In this document: positions 24,588 to 33,269 of the stretch, piece by piece | Layout of the letters: each line of letters opens with the position of its first letter | How positions within the stretch are numbered: position 1 is the first letter of the stretch | Assembly: GCF_024460775.1 (NCBI RefSeq) | Contig: NZ_JANFYZ010000007.1 | Span: 1 to 64,000 of the forward strand | DNA: 64,000 nucleotides | Direction: 5' to 3' | Origin: Desulfovibrio desulfuricans | GTDB lineage: Bacteria > Desulfobacterota > Desulfovibrionia > Desulfovibrionales > Desulfovibrionaceae | Position numbers and translations under genes: made by a program | The notes under the pieces: generated by a model | Databases searched by the model: none | Told to the model about the DNA's origin: nothing | What the model saw: only the letters and a program-made list of their open reading frames with translations

Positions 24588-25195
24588 CAGCAGATCTAGC
24601 CAGAATGCCTATGCAAGACAGATTTCAACATCTTTTTTCTGTGATATCTGGGCAGCGTTTTCTCAATAAACAAGGCCTCGGTAATGAGATCCCATTCTTT
24701 ATCTGCCCATTTATACCTGAAGAGTCCAATGAAATGGAACGACTTCGAAACCAACTCATCAATCGCCTAGCGCAAGTAGGGGTCAGAGTCCTTGAGATCA
24801 ACCTGTATGACCTTTCAATAGGCATACTCAAAGCTGAAGGTGACTTTGAATGGTTGATTCAAAATGAGTCTCGCTTGGAAAAATCCAAGCTTCAGGAAGA
24901 ACTTCAAGGTATTTTGGATATCGAAACTGTTATGGTGCCCGCCATCGCAGAGAAAATTGCATCCACTGATTTTGACGTGCTTTTTCTTTCTGGAATAGGC
25001 GAGGTTTTTCCCTATATCCGATCACATAACGTTTTGAATAACTTACAGAGTACGGCGAAAGAGCAACCGACTGTCCTCTTTTTTCCAGGAGCCTATAGTC
25101 ATTCCCTTGAATCTGGAGCGTCTCTCGATTTATTCGGCAGACTACGTGACGACAAGTACTACCGAGCGTTTAACATCTTTCACTGCGAAGTATAA
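24584..25195 (+). CDS. brxB: BREX protein BrxB (DUF1788)
   Basis: 203-aa DUF1788/BrxB protein. Visible features are the N-terminal RFQHLFSVISGQRFLNKQGLGNE, FFICPFIPEESNEM, FLSGIGEVFPYIRSH and VLFFPGAYSHSLESGASLDLF, all characteristic. The TTG start is chosen because GGAGG lies eight bases upstream and it overlaps the brxA stop (TTGA). The next gene follows after 14 bases. Confidence 0.93.
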   Translation: MTADLARMPMQDRFQHLFSVISGQRFLNKQGLGNEIPFFICPFIPEESNEMERLRNQLINRLAQVGVRVLEINLYDLSIGILKAEGDFEWLIQNESRLEKSKLQEELQGILDIETVMVPAIAEKIASTDFDVLFLSGIGEVFPYIRSHNVLNNLQSTAKEQPTVLFFPGAYSHSLESGASLDLFGRLRDDKYYRAFNIFHCEV

Positions 25196-25209
25196 ACGAG
25201 GGATGCGTA

Positions 25210-28200
25210 ATGAATCTTGGAAACATTTTTGCGAAGCCAGTTGACCGTCCAATCGAAGGGGTCATCAAAGCTGATGATGAAGCCAGTCTCCGTTTAGAAG
25301 TTGAAGAATATGTCCTGACTAACGAGGTTGAAAAGCAACTCGAATCCTTTCTAGGAGCCTATAACCACTACGAAGGTGCTAATGGTGTATGGGTTTCCGG
25401 CTTCTTTGGGTCAGGTAAATCACATCTATTGAAAATTTTGGCAATGTTACTTGAAAACCGGCAGATCGACGGAGTCTCTACACTTGACTTGTTTCTTCCC
25501 AAGTGCGGTGACAACGAAATTCTGCGTGGTGATCTCAAGAGAACGGCTAACATCCCTTCGAAAAGCATTCTGTTCAATATTGATCAAAAAGCAGATGTGA
25601 TCAGCAAAGCTCAGCTTGATGCGCTTCTTGCAGTTTTCGTCAAAGTATTCGATGAGATGTGCGGGTATTACGGCAAGCAAGCGTACATCGCACAGTTTGA
25701 GCGCTCACTAGACCATGAGGGCCTGCTCGAGGCATTTTGCTTGGAGTTTGAAAAGGAGGCCAAGAATTCGTGGGAATGGGGGCGTAGTCGACCAACCCGC
25801 GTAGCAGATCAAATTGACAATGCTTATAATAAGATTACTGGTCAAAATCAAAAAGATGTACTTGATAAGCATCGGCAAGATTATCGTCTTTCTATAGAAG
25901 ATTTCGCCGAGCAAGTGTATGCCTATATCAAACGGCAATCTCCCAATTTTCGCTTAAACTTCTTTGTTGATGAAGTTGGTCAGTACATTGCTGAAAATGT
26001 TAAGCTGATGACCAATCTCCAGACTATCGCCGAGACATTGGCCACAAAATGCCGAGGACGCGCATGGGTCATCGTTACCGCCCAGGAAGACATGGGGACG
26101 GTTGTCGGCGAGATGGGCAAACAGCAAGGCAACGACTTCTCCAAGATTCAGGCGCGATTTGCTAACCGCATGAAGCTGACCAGCGCCGACGTGGCGGAAG
26201 TTATACAAAAGCGTCTGCTTATGAAAACTGATGAAGGCGTTCGTCTGCTCTCAGACATTTTTTACACGCAGTCCAACAATTTTAAGACTCTGTTCGATTT
26301 TGCCGACGGCTCGCAAACCTACAGGAACTATCAGGATCAGGATCACTTTATCCACTGCTATCCGTTCATTCCGTACCAGTTCGCGCTGTTCCAGTCGGCT
26401 ATTCAGAATCTGTCGCAGCATAATGCCTTTGAGGGCAAGCACAGCTCAGTAGGTGAACGCTCCATGCTCGGTGTGTTCCAGCAAGTTGCGATTCAGATCG
26501 GGGGGCATGAAATTGGTCAGCTGGCGACCTTCGACCTAATGTTTGAGGGCATCCGCACCGCGTTGAAGTCCAATATTCAGCGGGCCATCATCCAGGCTGA
26601 AAACCATCTGGATGGCCCCTTTGCGATCCGGCTGTTGAAAACGCTCTTCTTGGTCAAATACGTCAAGGAATTCAAGCCGACCCTTCGCAACCTGTGTGTC
26701 CTGATGCTGGACGGATTCAATCAGGATCTACCTGCTCTTCGGAAAAAAGTCGAAGAAGCCCTCAGCCTTCTCGAACAGCAAACCTACGTGCAGCGCAATG
26801 GCGAACAGTATGAATACCTGACCGACGAGGAAAAGGACGTCGAACAGGAAATCAAGAATACCGAGGTTGAGTCGTCAGACATTGCCGCCGAACTTGAGAA
26901 GATCGTTTTCGACCACGTCATCAAGCATAGGAAGATCCGCTACGACGAGAATGGCCAGGATTACCCATTTTCCAGAAAACTCGATGACCGACTGCACGGG
27001 CGGGAGTACGAGTTGACCATTCATGTCATCAGTCCGTTCCATGAAAACGCCGAAAACGAGTCCATCCTGCGGATGCAGAGCATGGGGCGAGACGAACTGC
27101 TAGTCCTGATGCCAGCAGATGAACGGCTTGTTCGCGACATACTCATGTACAAACGGACGGAGAAATACATCCGTCAGAATATCTCGATCACGCAACAGGA
27201 GGCCGTCAAACGCATCCTGACAGACAAGGGCTTCCAGAACCGGGAACGGTATGCCGAACTACAGCAGCTTGTTCAAAGCTTGCTGAGCAAAGCCAAGTTG
27301 GTGGTGGCAGGAGGTGACATTGAGATCGGTTCCGAAGATGCACAGACCCGTGTGCTACGCGGATTCCACGAGCTTATTTCCCGCACCTATCCGAACCTTC
27401 GCATGTTGCGCGGTGCCACCTATGCCGAAAATGACATCGCTAAATTTCTCAAACATTCGCAGCAGGGGTTGTTCGGCAACGATGCCACCTCACTGGCCGA
27501 GTCCGAGCAGGAGCTTCTTGCGTTCATCCATAGCAACGATCGGGGTGGCGTGCGCACCACGCTAAAGAACCTGCTGGAGAAATTCGAGCGCAAACCATAC
27601 GGCTGGTACTACGCCGCCGTGCTTTGCACTTTGGCTAAACTGTGCGCACGCGGCAAGGTTGAAGTTCGCACCGACGGCAATCTTCTGGAAGAGGGCGAAA
27701 TTGAACGGGCACTACGAAACACCCATGGCCACGGCAATGTAGTGCTGGAACCCCAGGTCGAATTTACTGCATCGCAGGTCCGCGCCCTCAAGGAATTCTT
27801 TGAGGACTTCTTTGATGCCCCGCCACGCTTCAGTGAAGCGAAGGTGCTTGGCAAGGAGACCGGAACCGCTCTTCAAGAACTCATCCATCAGCTAAATCCG
27901 CTGGAGGCCCAGGCATCCCAGTATCCTTTTCTGAAGGCGCTGACTCCGGTAATTGAGAAGCTCAAGGGGCTAACCGGTAAGCCATACACCTGGTATCTGA
28001 CCGAACTCACCCGCCAGGAAGATGCACTGCTCAATATGAAGGAAAGTGTCATCGATCCTGTCCGGAAGTTTATGAGCGGCCCGCAGAAAGGCATTTTCGA
28101 TAACGCCCGCAAGTTCGTTCAAACCCAGGAGCCCAACTTCGCCTACATCGAAGGCGACGAAGCCGCACAGGTGGTCGCTTGTTTGACCGATCCGAAATGC

Positions 28201-28749
28201 TTCAAGGGCAACCGCATGCCGCAGGTGAAGACGCAAGTCGAAATCCTGCAGGGGAAGGTCACTGCCCAGATCGAGGCCGAGATTGCCAAGGCCAAGGAAA
28301 GGGTCGACGCCCTCAAAGGCCGCCTCTGCGGAATGGCTGAATTCAGCGTACTGAACGGTGAGCAGCAGGAGCAGGTCACCCGCCCGTTTAACGAATTCAA
28401 CTCAGGCCTTGAGCGTCAGCAACTGATCGCCGTCATCCGCGACAACCTGCGCCGGTTTGAGGAAAGCGACTACCAGCGGCTGCTTTCGCATATGACCTCT
28501 TGGGCGCAACCGGCACTAACCCCCGAGCCTGAGCCGCAACCCGGCCACGCAGCTACGCCGGATGCAGGTACGAAGCCCACGCCACCGGCTAAACCGGAAC
28601 CACGCATTGAATACGTGCCGAGCCGCTCGTTGAAGGTCTCTTTCGACAAGGCCTGGCTGGCCGACGAGACCGACGTGGAACGCTACCTGAAATCCATGCG
28701 CGAGGCGCTGCTGGATGAAATCCGCAAAGGGAAAAGGATTCAGATTTGA
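25210..28749 (+). CDS. brxC: BREX ATPase BrxC
   Basis: 1179-aa P-loop ATPase of the BrxC family, which assembles with PglX/PglZ/BrxB. It begins with NIFAKPVDRPIEGVIKADD (family-typical) and has Walker A GFFGSGKSHLLKIL (about residue 61), Walker B-like NFFVDEVGQYI, and an arginine-containing sensor region after WVIVTAQEDMG. The C-terminus has a Pro-rich linker before a final RSLKVSFDKAWL helix. Composition changes inside the gene: a 60-base line from 25801 has 17 G/C, one from 27781 has 34. The step is near 26.0 kb, so the gene may be a recombinant of two BREX lineages. Confidence 0.94.
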   Translation: MNLGNIFAKPVDRPIEGVIKADDEASLRLEVEEYVLTNEVEKQLESFLGAYNHYEGANGVWVSGFFGSGKSHLLKILAMLLENRQIDGVSTLDLFLPKCGDNEILRGDLKRTANIPSKSILFNIDQKADVISKAQLDALLAVFVKVFDEMCGYYGKQAYIAQFERSLDHEGLLEAFCLEFEKEAKNSWEWGRSRPTRVADQIDNAYNKITGQNQKDVLDKHRQDYRLSIEDFAEQVYAYIKRQSPNFRLNFFVDEVGQYIAENVKLMTNLQTIAETLATKCRGRAWVIVTAQEDMGTVVGEMGKQQGNDFSKIQARFANRMKLTSADVAEVIQKRLLMKTDEGVRLLSDIFYTQSNNFKTLFDFADGSQTYRNYQDQDHFIHCYPFIPYQFALFQSAIQNLSQHNAFEGKHSSVGERSMLGVFQQVAIQIGGHEIGQLATFDLMFEGIRTALKSNIQRAIIQAENHLDGPFAIRLLKTLFLVKYVKEFKPTLRNLCVLMLDGFNQDLPALRKKVEEALSLLEQQTYVQRNGEQYEYLTDEEKDVEQEIKNTEVESSDIAAELEKIVFDHVIKHRKIRYDENGQDYPFSRKLDDRLHGREYELTIHVISPFHENAENESILRMQSMGRDELLVLMPADERLVRDILMYKRTEKYIRQNISITQQEAVKRILTDKGFQNRERYAELQQLVQSLLSKAKLVVAGGDIEIGSEDAQTRVLRGFHELISRTYPNLRMLRGATYAENDIAKFLKHSQQGLFGNDATSLAESEQELLAFIHSNDRGGVRTTLKNLLEKFERKPYGWYYAAVLCTLAKLCARGKVEVRTDGNLLEEGEIERALRNTHGHGNVVLEPQVEFTASQVRALKEFFEDFFDAPPRFSEAKVLGKETGTALQELIHQLNPLEAQASQYPFLKALTPVIEKLKGLTGKPYTWYLTELTRQEDALLNMKESVIDPVRKFMSGPQKGIFDNARKFVQTQEPNFAYIEGDEAAQVVACLTDPKCFKGNRMPQVKTQVEILQGKVTAQIEAEIAKAKERVDALKGRLCGMAEFSVLNGEQQEQVTRPFNEFNSGLERQQLIAVIRDNLRRFEESDYQRLLSHMTSWAQPALTPEPEPQPGHAATPDAGTKPTPPAKPEPRIEYVPSRSLKVSFDKAWLADETDVERYLKSMREALLDEIRKGKRIQI

Positions 28750-28790
28750 TGAACTGCGGAACTCACGAACAGCTCGAAATGTAAGCGCAA

Positions 28791-28820
28791 AACCATTTTC
28801 CCGGCGGCGGGAAAATGGTT
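28791..28820 (+). other. Perfect hairpin between brxC and the dinD-like gene
   Basis: 13-bp perfect stem AACCATTTTCCCG / CGGGAAAATGGTT with a four-base loop GCGG. The GGAGAG ribosome-binding site of the next gene begins immediately at 28821. No T-run follows, so it is more likely a processing, attenuation or translation-control element than a terminator. Confidence 0.75.
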
Positions 28821-28833
28821 GGAGAGAATACCC

Positions 28834-29694
28834 ATGGATAAGCTCATCGTTCAAAAGCTACACAACCGATTTGATTCATTGAGCCATGCAGTACCGGACA
28901 AGAATGTGGAATTCTGGTTTGCCCGGGAACTTCAGGAGCCCCTTGGTTATGCCAAGTGGGAGCGTTTTAAGGATACGATTCAGCGGGCTATTACTTCATG
29001 CGAAACAACGGGGTACGACCCGAACAACCATTTTCGTGGCGTCACGAAAGTAGTCAAACTGGGCAGCGGAGCTGAGCGGGCTATAGAGGATTTCATGCTC
29101 ACTCGCTACGCTTGCTACCTGATCGCCCAAAATGGTGACCCGCGCAAGGAACCCATCGCTTTTGCCCAGAGCTACTTTGCCATTCAGACCCGCAAGCAAG
29201 AGTTGATCGAAGACCGGATGCGCCTACAAGCCCGGCTTGATGCACGGGAACGTCTACGGGAATCGGAAAAGACCCTTTCCCAGAATATTTACGAGCGCGG
29301 TGTCGATGATGCAGGATTCGGACGCATCCGGTCTAAAGGGGATGCCGCTTTGTTCGGCGGCCATACCACACAAGTGATGAAGGACAAATATGGCATCACC
29401 AAAACCCGCCCGCTGGCTGACTTTCTACCAACCCTGACCATCGCAGCTAAAAATCTGGCAACGGAAATGACCAACCACAATGTGCAGCAGGAAGATTTGC
29501 AAGGCGAACACGCGATTACCCGTGAGCATGTGCAGAATAATGTCAGTGTGCGCGACATGCTCGGCCAGCGAGGTATCAAACCCGAGAAGCTTCCACCGGA
29601 AGAGGACATCAAGAAGTTGGAGCGGCGGGTAAAATCCGATGAAAAGAAACTTGAAAAACGCTCTGGCCGACTGCCCGAATCGAAGAGCGAATAA
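28834..29694 (+). CDS. DinD-like DNA-damage-inducible protein
   Basis: 286-aa protein resembling E. coli DinD. A BRO-N-like head shows FWFARELQEPLGYAKWERF and IQRAITSCETTGYD, followed by EDFMLTRYACYLIAQNGDPRK and QSYFAIQTRKQELIE. A helical charged C-terminus includes VRDMLGQRGIKPEKLPPEEDI. DinD inhibits RecA activity in E. coli; homologues are often found in defence islands. The ATG at 28834 has GGAGAG eight bases upstream. The stop overlaps the pglX start by one base (TAATG). Its place between brxC and pglX is an insertion into the standard type 1 order. Confidence 0.88.
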   Translation: MDKLIVQKLHNRFDSLSHAVPDKNVEFWFARELQEPLGYAKWERFKDTIQRAITSCETTGYDPNNHFRGVTKVVKLGSGAERAIEDFMLTRYACYLIAQNGDPRKEPIAFAQSYFAIQTRKQELIEDRMRLQARLDARERLRESEKTLSQNIYERGVDDAGFGRIRSKGDAALFGGHTTQVMKDKYGITKTRPLADFLPTLTIAAKNLATEMTNHNVQQEDLQGEHAITREHVQNNVSVRDMLGQRGIKPEKLPPEEDIKKLERRVKSDEKKLEKRSGRLPESKSE

Positions 29695-32600
29695 TGGAAA
29701 CACTAAAATTAAAGCGCTTCGCCCAATATGCTCGACGCTCTCTGCTGGAGCAGGTCTCCGTCAAGCTGAAACTGGTGCTGGCGGCAGAGAGCTCAGCACG
29801 TCGTGAGCATGCGGCGGCGGTTAAAAAACTGGAAGAAGCAATCCAGAAAACCGATAAGGAACAGGTCATTGAGCGGGTGGCATACATCTGGTTCAACCGC
29901 TTCTGCGCCCTGCGCTTCATGGACGTGAACCGCTATAACCGGGTCAATATTGTCTCTCCAGCAGACCCTGGGCAGTTCCAGCCCGAAATTCTGGCCGAAG
30001 CTAAGATGGGGCATATCGATGAAGAAATGGTGCCGGACAAGACCCGTCAACAAATCTTCGCACTGCTCGACGGCAAAGCATCCAGCAATGATCCGCAGGG
30101 GGAAGCCTACCGTATGCTGGTAGTGGCCGCCTGCAACTTCTGGAATAAGGCCATGCCTTTCCTGTTCCAGCGCATCGACGACTACACCGAACTGCTGATG
30201 CCCGATGACCTGCTCTCGGGCAACTCCATCCTCGCCTATACCCGCGAGGCGATGACGCCGGATGCCTGCGAGGATGTCGAGGTGATCGGCTGGCTCTACC
30301 AGTTCTACATCTCCGAGAAGAAGGACGAGGTGTTTGACGGCCTGAAGAAGAACAAAAAGATCACGCCCGAGAACATCCCTGCCGCCACCCAGCTCTTCAC
30401 CCCGCACTGGATCGTCCGCTATCTGGTGGAGAACTCCCTCGGCCGCCTGTGGCTGCTCAATCGTCCCAGCTCGAAGCTCGCCCTGCAGATGGACTACTAC
30501 ATCCAGCCAGAACAGGCCGAGACCGACTTCCTGCGCATCGCCAAGCCGGAAGAGATCAAGATCTGCGACCCAGCCTGCGGGTCCGGTCACATGCTGACCT
30601 ATGCCTTTGACCTGCTCTATGCCATCTACGAGGAGGAAGGCTATGAACCCGCAGAGATCCCGGAAAAGATCCTTACCAATAACCTCTACGGTATCGAGAT
30701 CGACGAACGCGCCGGGGAGCTGGCCGCCTTTGCCCTGACCATGAAGGCCCGCTCAAAGCAGCGCCGATTCCTCAACAAGGGCGTAAAACCGAACATCTGC
30801 GTGCTGGAAAATGTGCACTTCGACGGCAATGAGTTGAAGGACTACATGGACTATGTCGGCCGCGACCTGTTCACCGCGCCGCTGCAAACCACCCTGCGCC
30901 AGTTCGAAGAGGCCGACAACTTCGGTTCCCTGATCCGTCCCGATATCACCGACGTGGACGGCATGCTCAGGATTCTTGAGTCAAAAAACGTCTCCGGCCA
31001 GCTGTTTATCAGCATGACCCATCAGAAGGTGCTGCAAGCCCTGCGGCAGGCCGATTACCTGAGTCCCAAATACCACGTGGTGATTGCCAATCCGCCGTAT
31101 ATGGGTGGCAAGGGGATGAATGGGCGGTTAGGTGCTTGGGCAAAAGACAATTACCCGAACAGCAAGTCTGATCTTTTTGCCATGTTTATCGAGCGTAATC
31201 TCGACCTTGCTCAGAAGCACGGAACGATTGCGATGATAACCATGCAGAGCTGGATGTTCTTGTTGTCCTTTGAGGTGCTACGATTAAAAGTTTTAGATCA
31301 AAACACCTTGCTTTCAATGGCTCATTTGGGCGCTAGAGCATTTGACAGCATCGGCGGAGAGGTCGTATCAACAACCGCCTTCGTTGCAAGAAATTCAATG
31401 GTCCAGGATTTTGAGGGGTCTTATGTAAGACTTGTGGATGGAAAATCTGAAACCGAAAAGCGGGAAGCCCTTCTTCAGGCAGCCAAAAATCCTGATTGCG
31501 ATTGGTCTTTTAAAACTTCTGCAAAGACCTTTCAAAAAATTCCCAGCAGCCCTATTGCTTATTGGGTCAGCGAAGGAATGGCCGACTGCTATGTTAGAGG
31601 GGAGCTTCTTTCGACAGTTGCCCCAGCAAAACTAGGGATGAGAACCGGTAATAATTCTAAATGGTTACGTCTGTGGCATGAAATCTCCGACGATTTAACA
31701 AATGTCTCTGCTACGAGTTCAGAGGATGCCAAGGAATCCTGTAAAAAATGGTTCCCATATAACAAAGGCGGTGAATTTCGAAGGTGGTATGGAAACAATG
31801 ACTACATGGTTTTCTGGGAAAACGATGGCTATGAAATAAAATGCGAAACGCTGGAAAAATATCCTCAGCTTTCTTGGGATAATCTCGGATGGAAAATCAC
31901 CAATGAGGCAGATTTCTTCAAGCCCTCCTTAACCTGGTCATTTGTTAGCTCTTCTAATTTCGGCGTTCGAGCTAGTCTGGGAGGAGCATTGTTTGATGTT
32001 GGCGGGTCGAGTGCATTTCCTAAACCCAATCAGTATTGGGTAATTGCAGGTTTTCTCTGCTCCTGTCTTTCTTTTGAGTTTTTGAAGCTTTCAAATCCAA
32101 CTCTTAATTTTCAAGTTGCCAATATAAATTCCTTGCCGTGGTGTGGCGCAGGGGGCAGAGAGAGCGAACTTAATATCGTCGTTAAACGATTGGTAGATAT
32201 TGGAAGGTCAGACTGGGACTCCTACGAAACCTCATGGGACTTCACCAGCCTGCCTTTGCTGAACCCCGACTACCGCCAGTCAGCCCTGAAGGCCACCTAC
32301 CAGAAGCTCCGTGCCCACTGGCAGGAAATGACACTGGAGATGCAGCGGCTGGAGAAAGAGAACAACCACATCTTCATCGAGGCCTACGGCCTTAAGGATG
32401 AGCTGAATGAAAAAGTTGACCTCAGCGATATCACGCTGACCTGCAACCCGCACTACCGCTACGGCAACGACAAGTGTGAAGACGAGCTGGAGGCGCTGCT
32501 GCTGGCCGACACCATGCGCGAGCTGGTTTCCTATGCGGTAGGCTGCATGTTCGGTCGCTATGCACTGGACAAGCCGGGGTTGATCCTGGCCAACCAGGGC

Positions 32601-33257
32601 GAGACCATCGAGGACTACCTGAAGCGGGTTCCTGAGCCCAGCTTCCCGGCCGATGACGACAACGTCATCCCCATGCTCGACGGCGACTGGTTCACCGACG
32701 ACATCGCCGAGCGCTTCCGCAAGTTCCTGCGCGTGGCCTTTGGCGAAGAGCACTACGAGGTCAACCTTCGCTTCGTCGAACAGGCGCTGAACCTCAAGGG
32801 CAAGCGCAACTACAGCATCCGCGATTACTTCCTCGGCGAGTTCTACACCGACCATGTGAAACGCTACAAGAAGCGGCCCATCTACTGGCTGTTCTCCAGC
32901 CCTAAGGGCAGCTTCAACGCGCTGATCTACATGCACCGCTACCGCCCGGACACGGTTAGCGTGGTGCTCAACGACTACCTGCGCGAATTTCGCACCAAGC
33001 TCACCTCGCACAAGAACCATCTGGAGGCGGTCAGCATCAGCGCCAGCAGCAGCCAGGGCGAGAAGACCAAGGCCCTGAAGGAGATCGAGAAGATCACCAA
33101 GATGATCGCCGAGATGGAGGAGTACGAACGCGAAGTGCTATACCCGCTGGCCACCGAGCAGGTGGAGATCGACCTCGACGACGGCGTGAAGGTCAACTAC
33201 CCCAAATTCGGAGCGGCCTTGAAGAAGATCGTCGGTCTGGATGCGCAAGAGGATTAA
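29694..33257 (+). CDS. pglX: BREX-1 adenine-specific DNA methyltransferase PglX
   Basis: 1187-aa N6-adenine methyltransferase that marks host DNA and is required for BREX interference. SAM-binding motif I is CDPACGSGHMLTYAFD (about residue 292), catalytic motif IV VIANPPYMGGKG (about 465), with LYGIEIDERAGELAAFAL between. The C-terminal half carries the specificity region and ends in a coiled-coil-like segment. Composition is mosaic: 60-base lines have 35 G/C at 30901, 22 at 31501 and 34 at 32761. About 31.1-32.2 kb, just after NPPY, therefore looks like an exchanged target-recognition segment. The frame is intact. Confidence 0.95.
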   Translation: METLKLKRFAQYARRSLLEQVSVKLKLVLAAESSARREHAAAVKKLEEAIQKTDKEQVIERVAYIWFNRFCALRFMDVNRYNRVNIVSPADPGQFQPEILAEAKMGHIDEEMVPDKTRQQIFALLDGKASSNDPQGEAYRMLVVAACNFWNKAMPFLFQRIDDYTELLMPDDLLSGNSILAYTREAMTPDACEDVEVIGWLYQFYISEKKDEVFDGLKKNKKITPENIPAATQLFTPHWIVRYLVENSLGRLWLLNRPSSKLALQMDYYIQPEQAETDFLRIAKPEEIKICDPACGSGHMLTYAFDLLYAIYEEEGYEPAEIPEKILTNNLYGIEIDERAGELAAFALTMKARSKQRRFLNKGVKPNICVLENVHFDGNELKDYMDYVGRDLFTAPLQTTLRQFEEADNFGSLIRPDITDVDGMLRILESKNVSGQLFISMTHQKVLQALRQADYLSPKYHVVIANPPYMGGKGMNGRLGAWAKDNYPNSKSDLFAMFIERNLDLAQKHGTIAMITMQSWMFLLSFEVLRLKVLDQNTLLSMAHLGARAFDSIGGEVVSTTAFVARNSMVQDFEGSYVRLVDGKSETEKREALLQAAKNPDCDWSFKTSAKTFQKIPSSPIAYWVSEGMADCYVRGELLSTVAPAKLGMRTGNNSKWLRLWHEISDDLTNVSATSSEDAKESCKKWFPYNKGGEFRRWYGNNDYMVFWENDGYEIKCETLEKYPQLSWDNLGWKITNEADFFKPSLTWSFVSSSNFGVRASLGGALFDVGGSSAFPKPNQYWVIAGFLCSCLSFEFLKLSNPTLNFQVANINSLPWCGAGGRESELNIVVKRLVDIGRSDWDSYETSWDFTSLPLLNPDYRQSALKATYQKLRAHWQEMTLEMQRLEKENNHIFIEAYGLKDELNEKVDLSDITLTCNPHYRYGNDKCEDELEALLLADTMRELVSYAVGCMFGRYALDKPGLILANQGETIEDYLKRVPEPSFPADDDNVIPMLDGDWFTDDIAERFRKFLRVAFGEEHYEVNLRFVEQALNLKGKRNYSIRDYFLGEFYTDHVKRYKKRPIYWLFSSPKGSFNALIYMHRYRPDTVSVVLNDYLREFRTKLTSHKNHLEAVSISASSSQGEKTKALKEIEKITKMIAEMEEYEREVLYPLATEQVEIDLDDGVKVNYPKFGAALKKIVGLDAQED

Positions 33258-33269
33258 GGAGCACCATTG

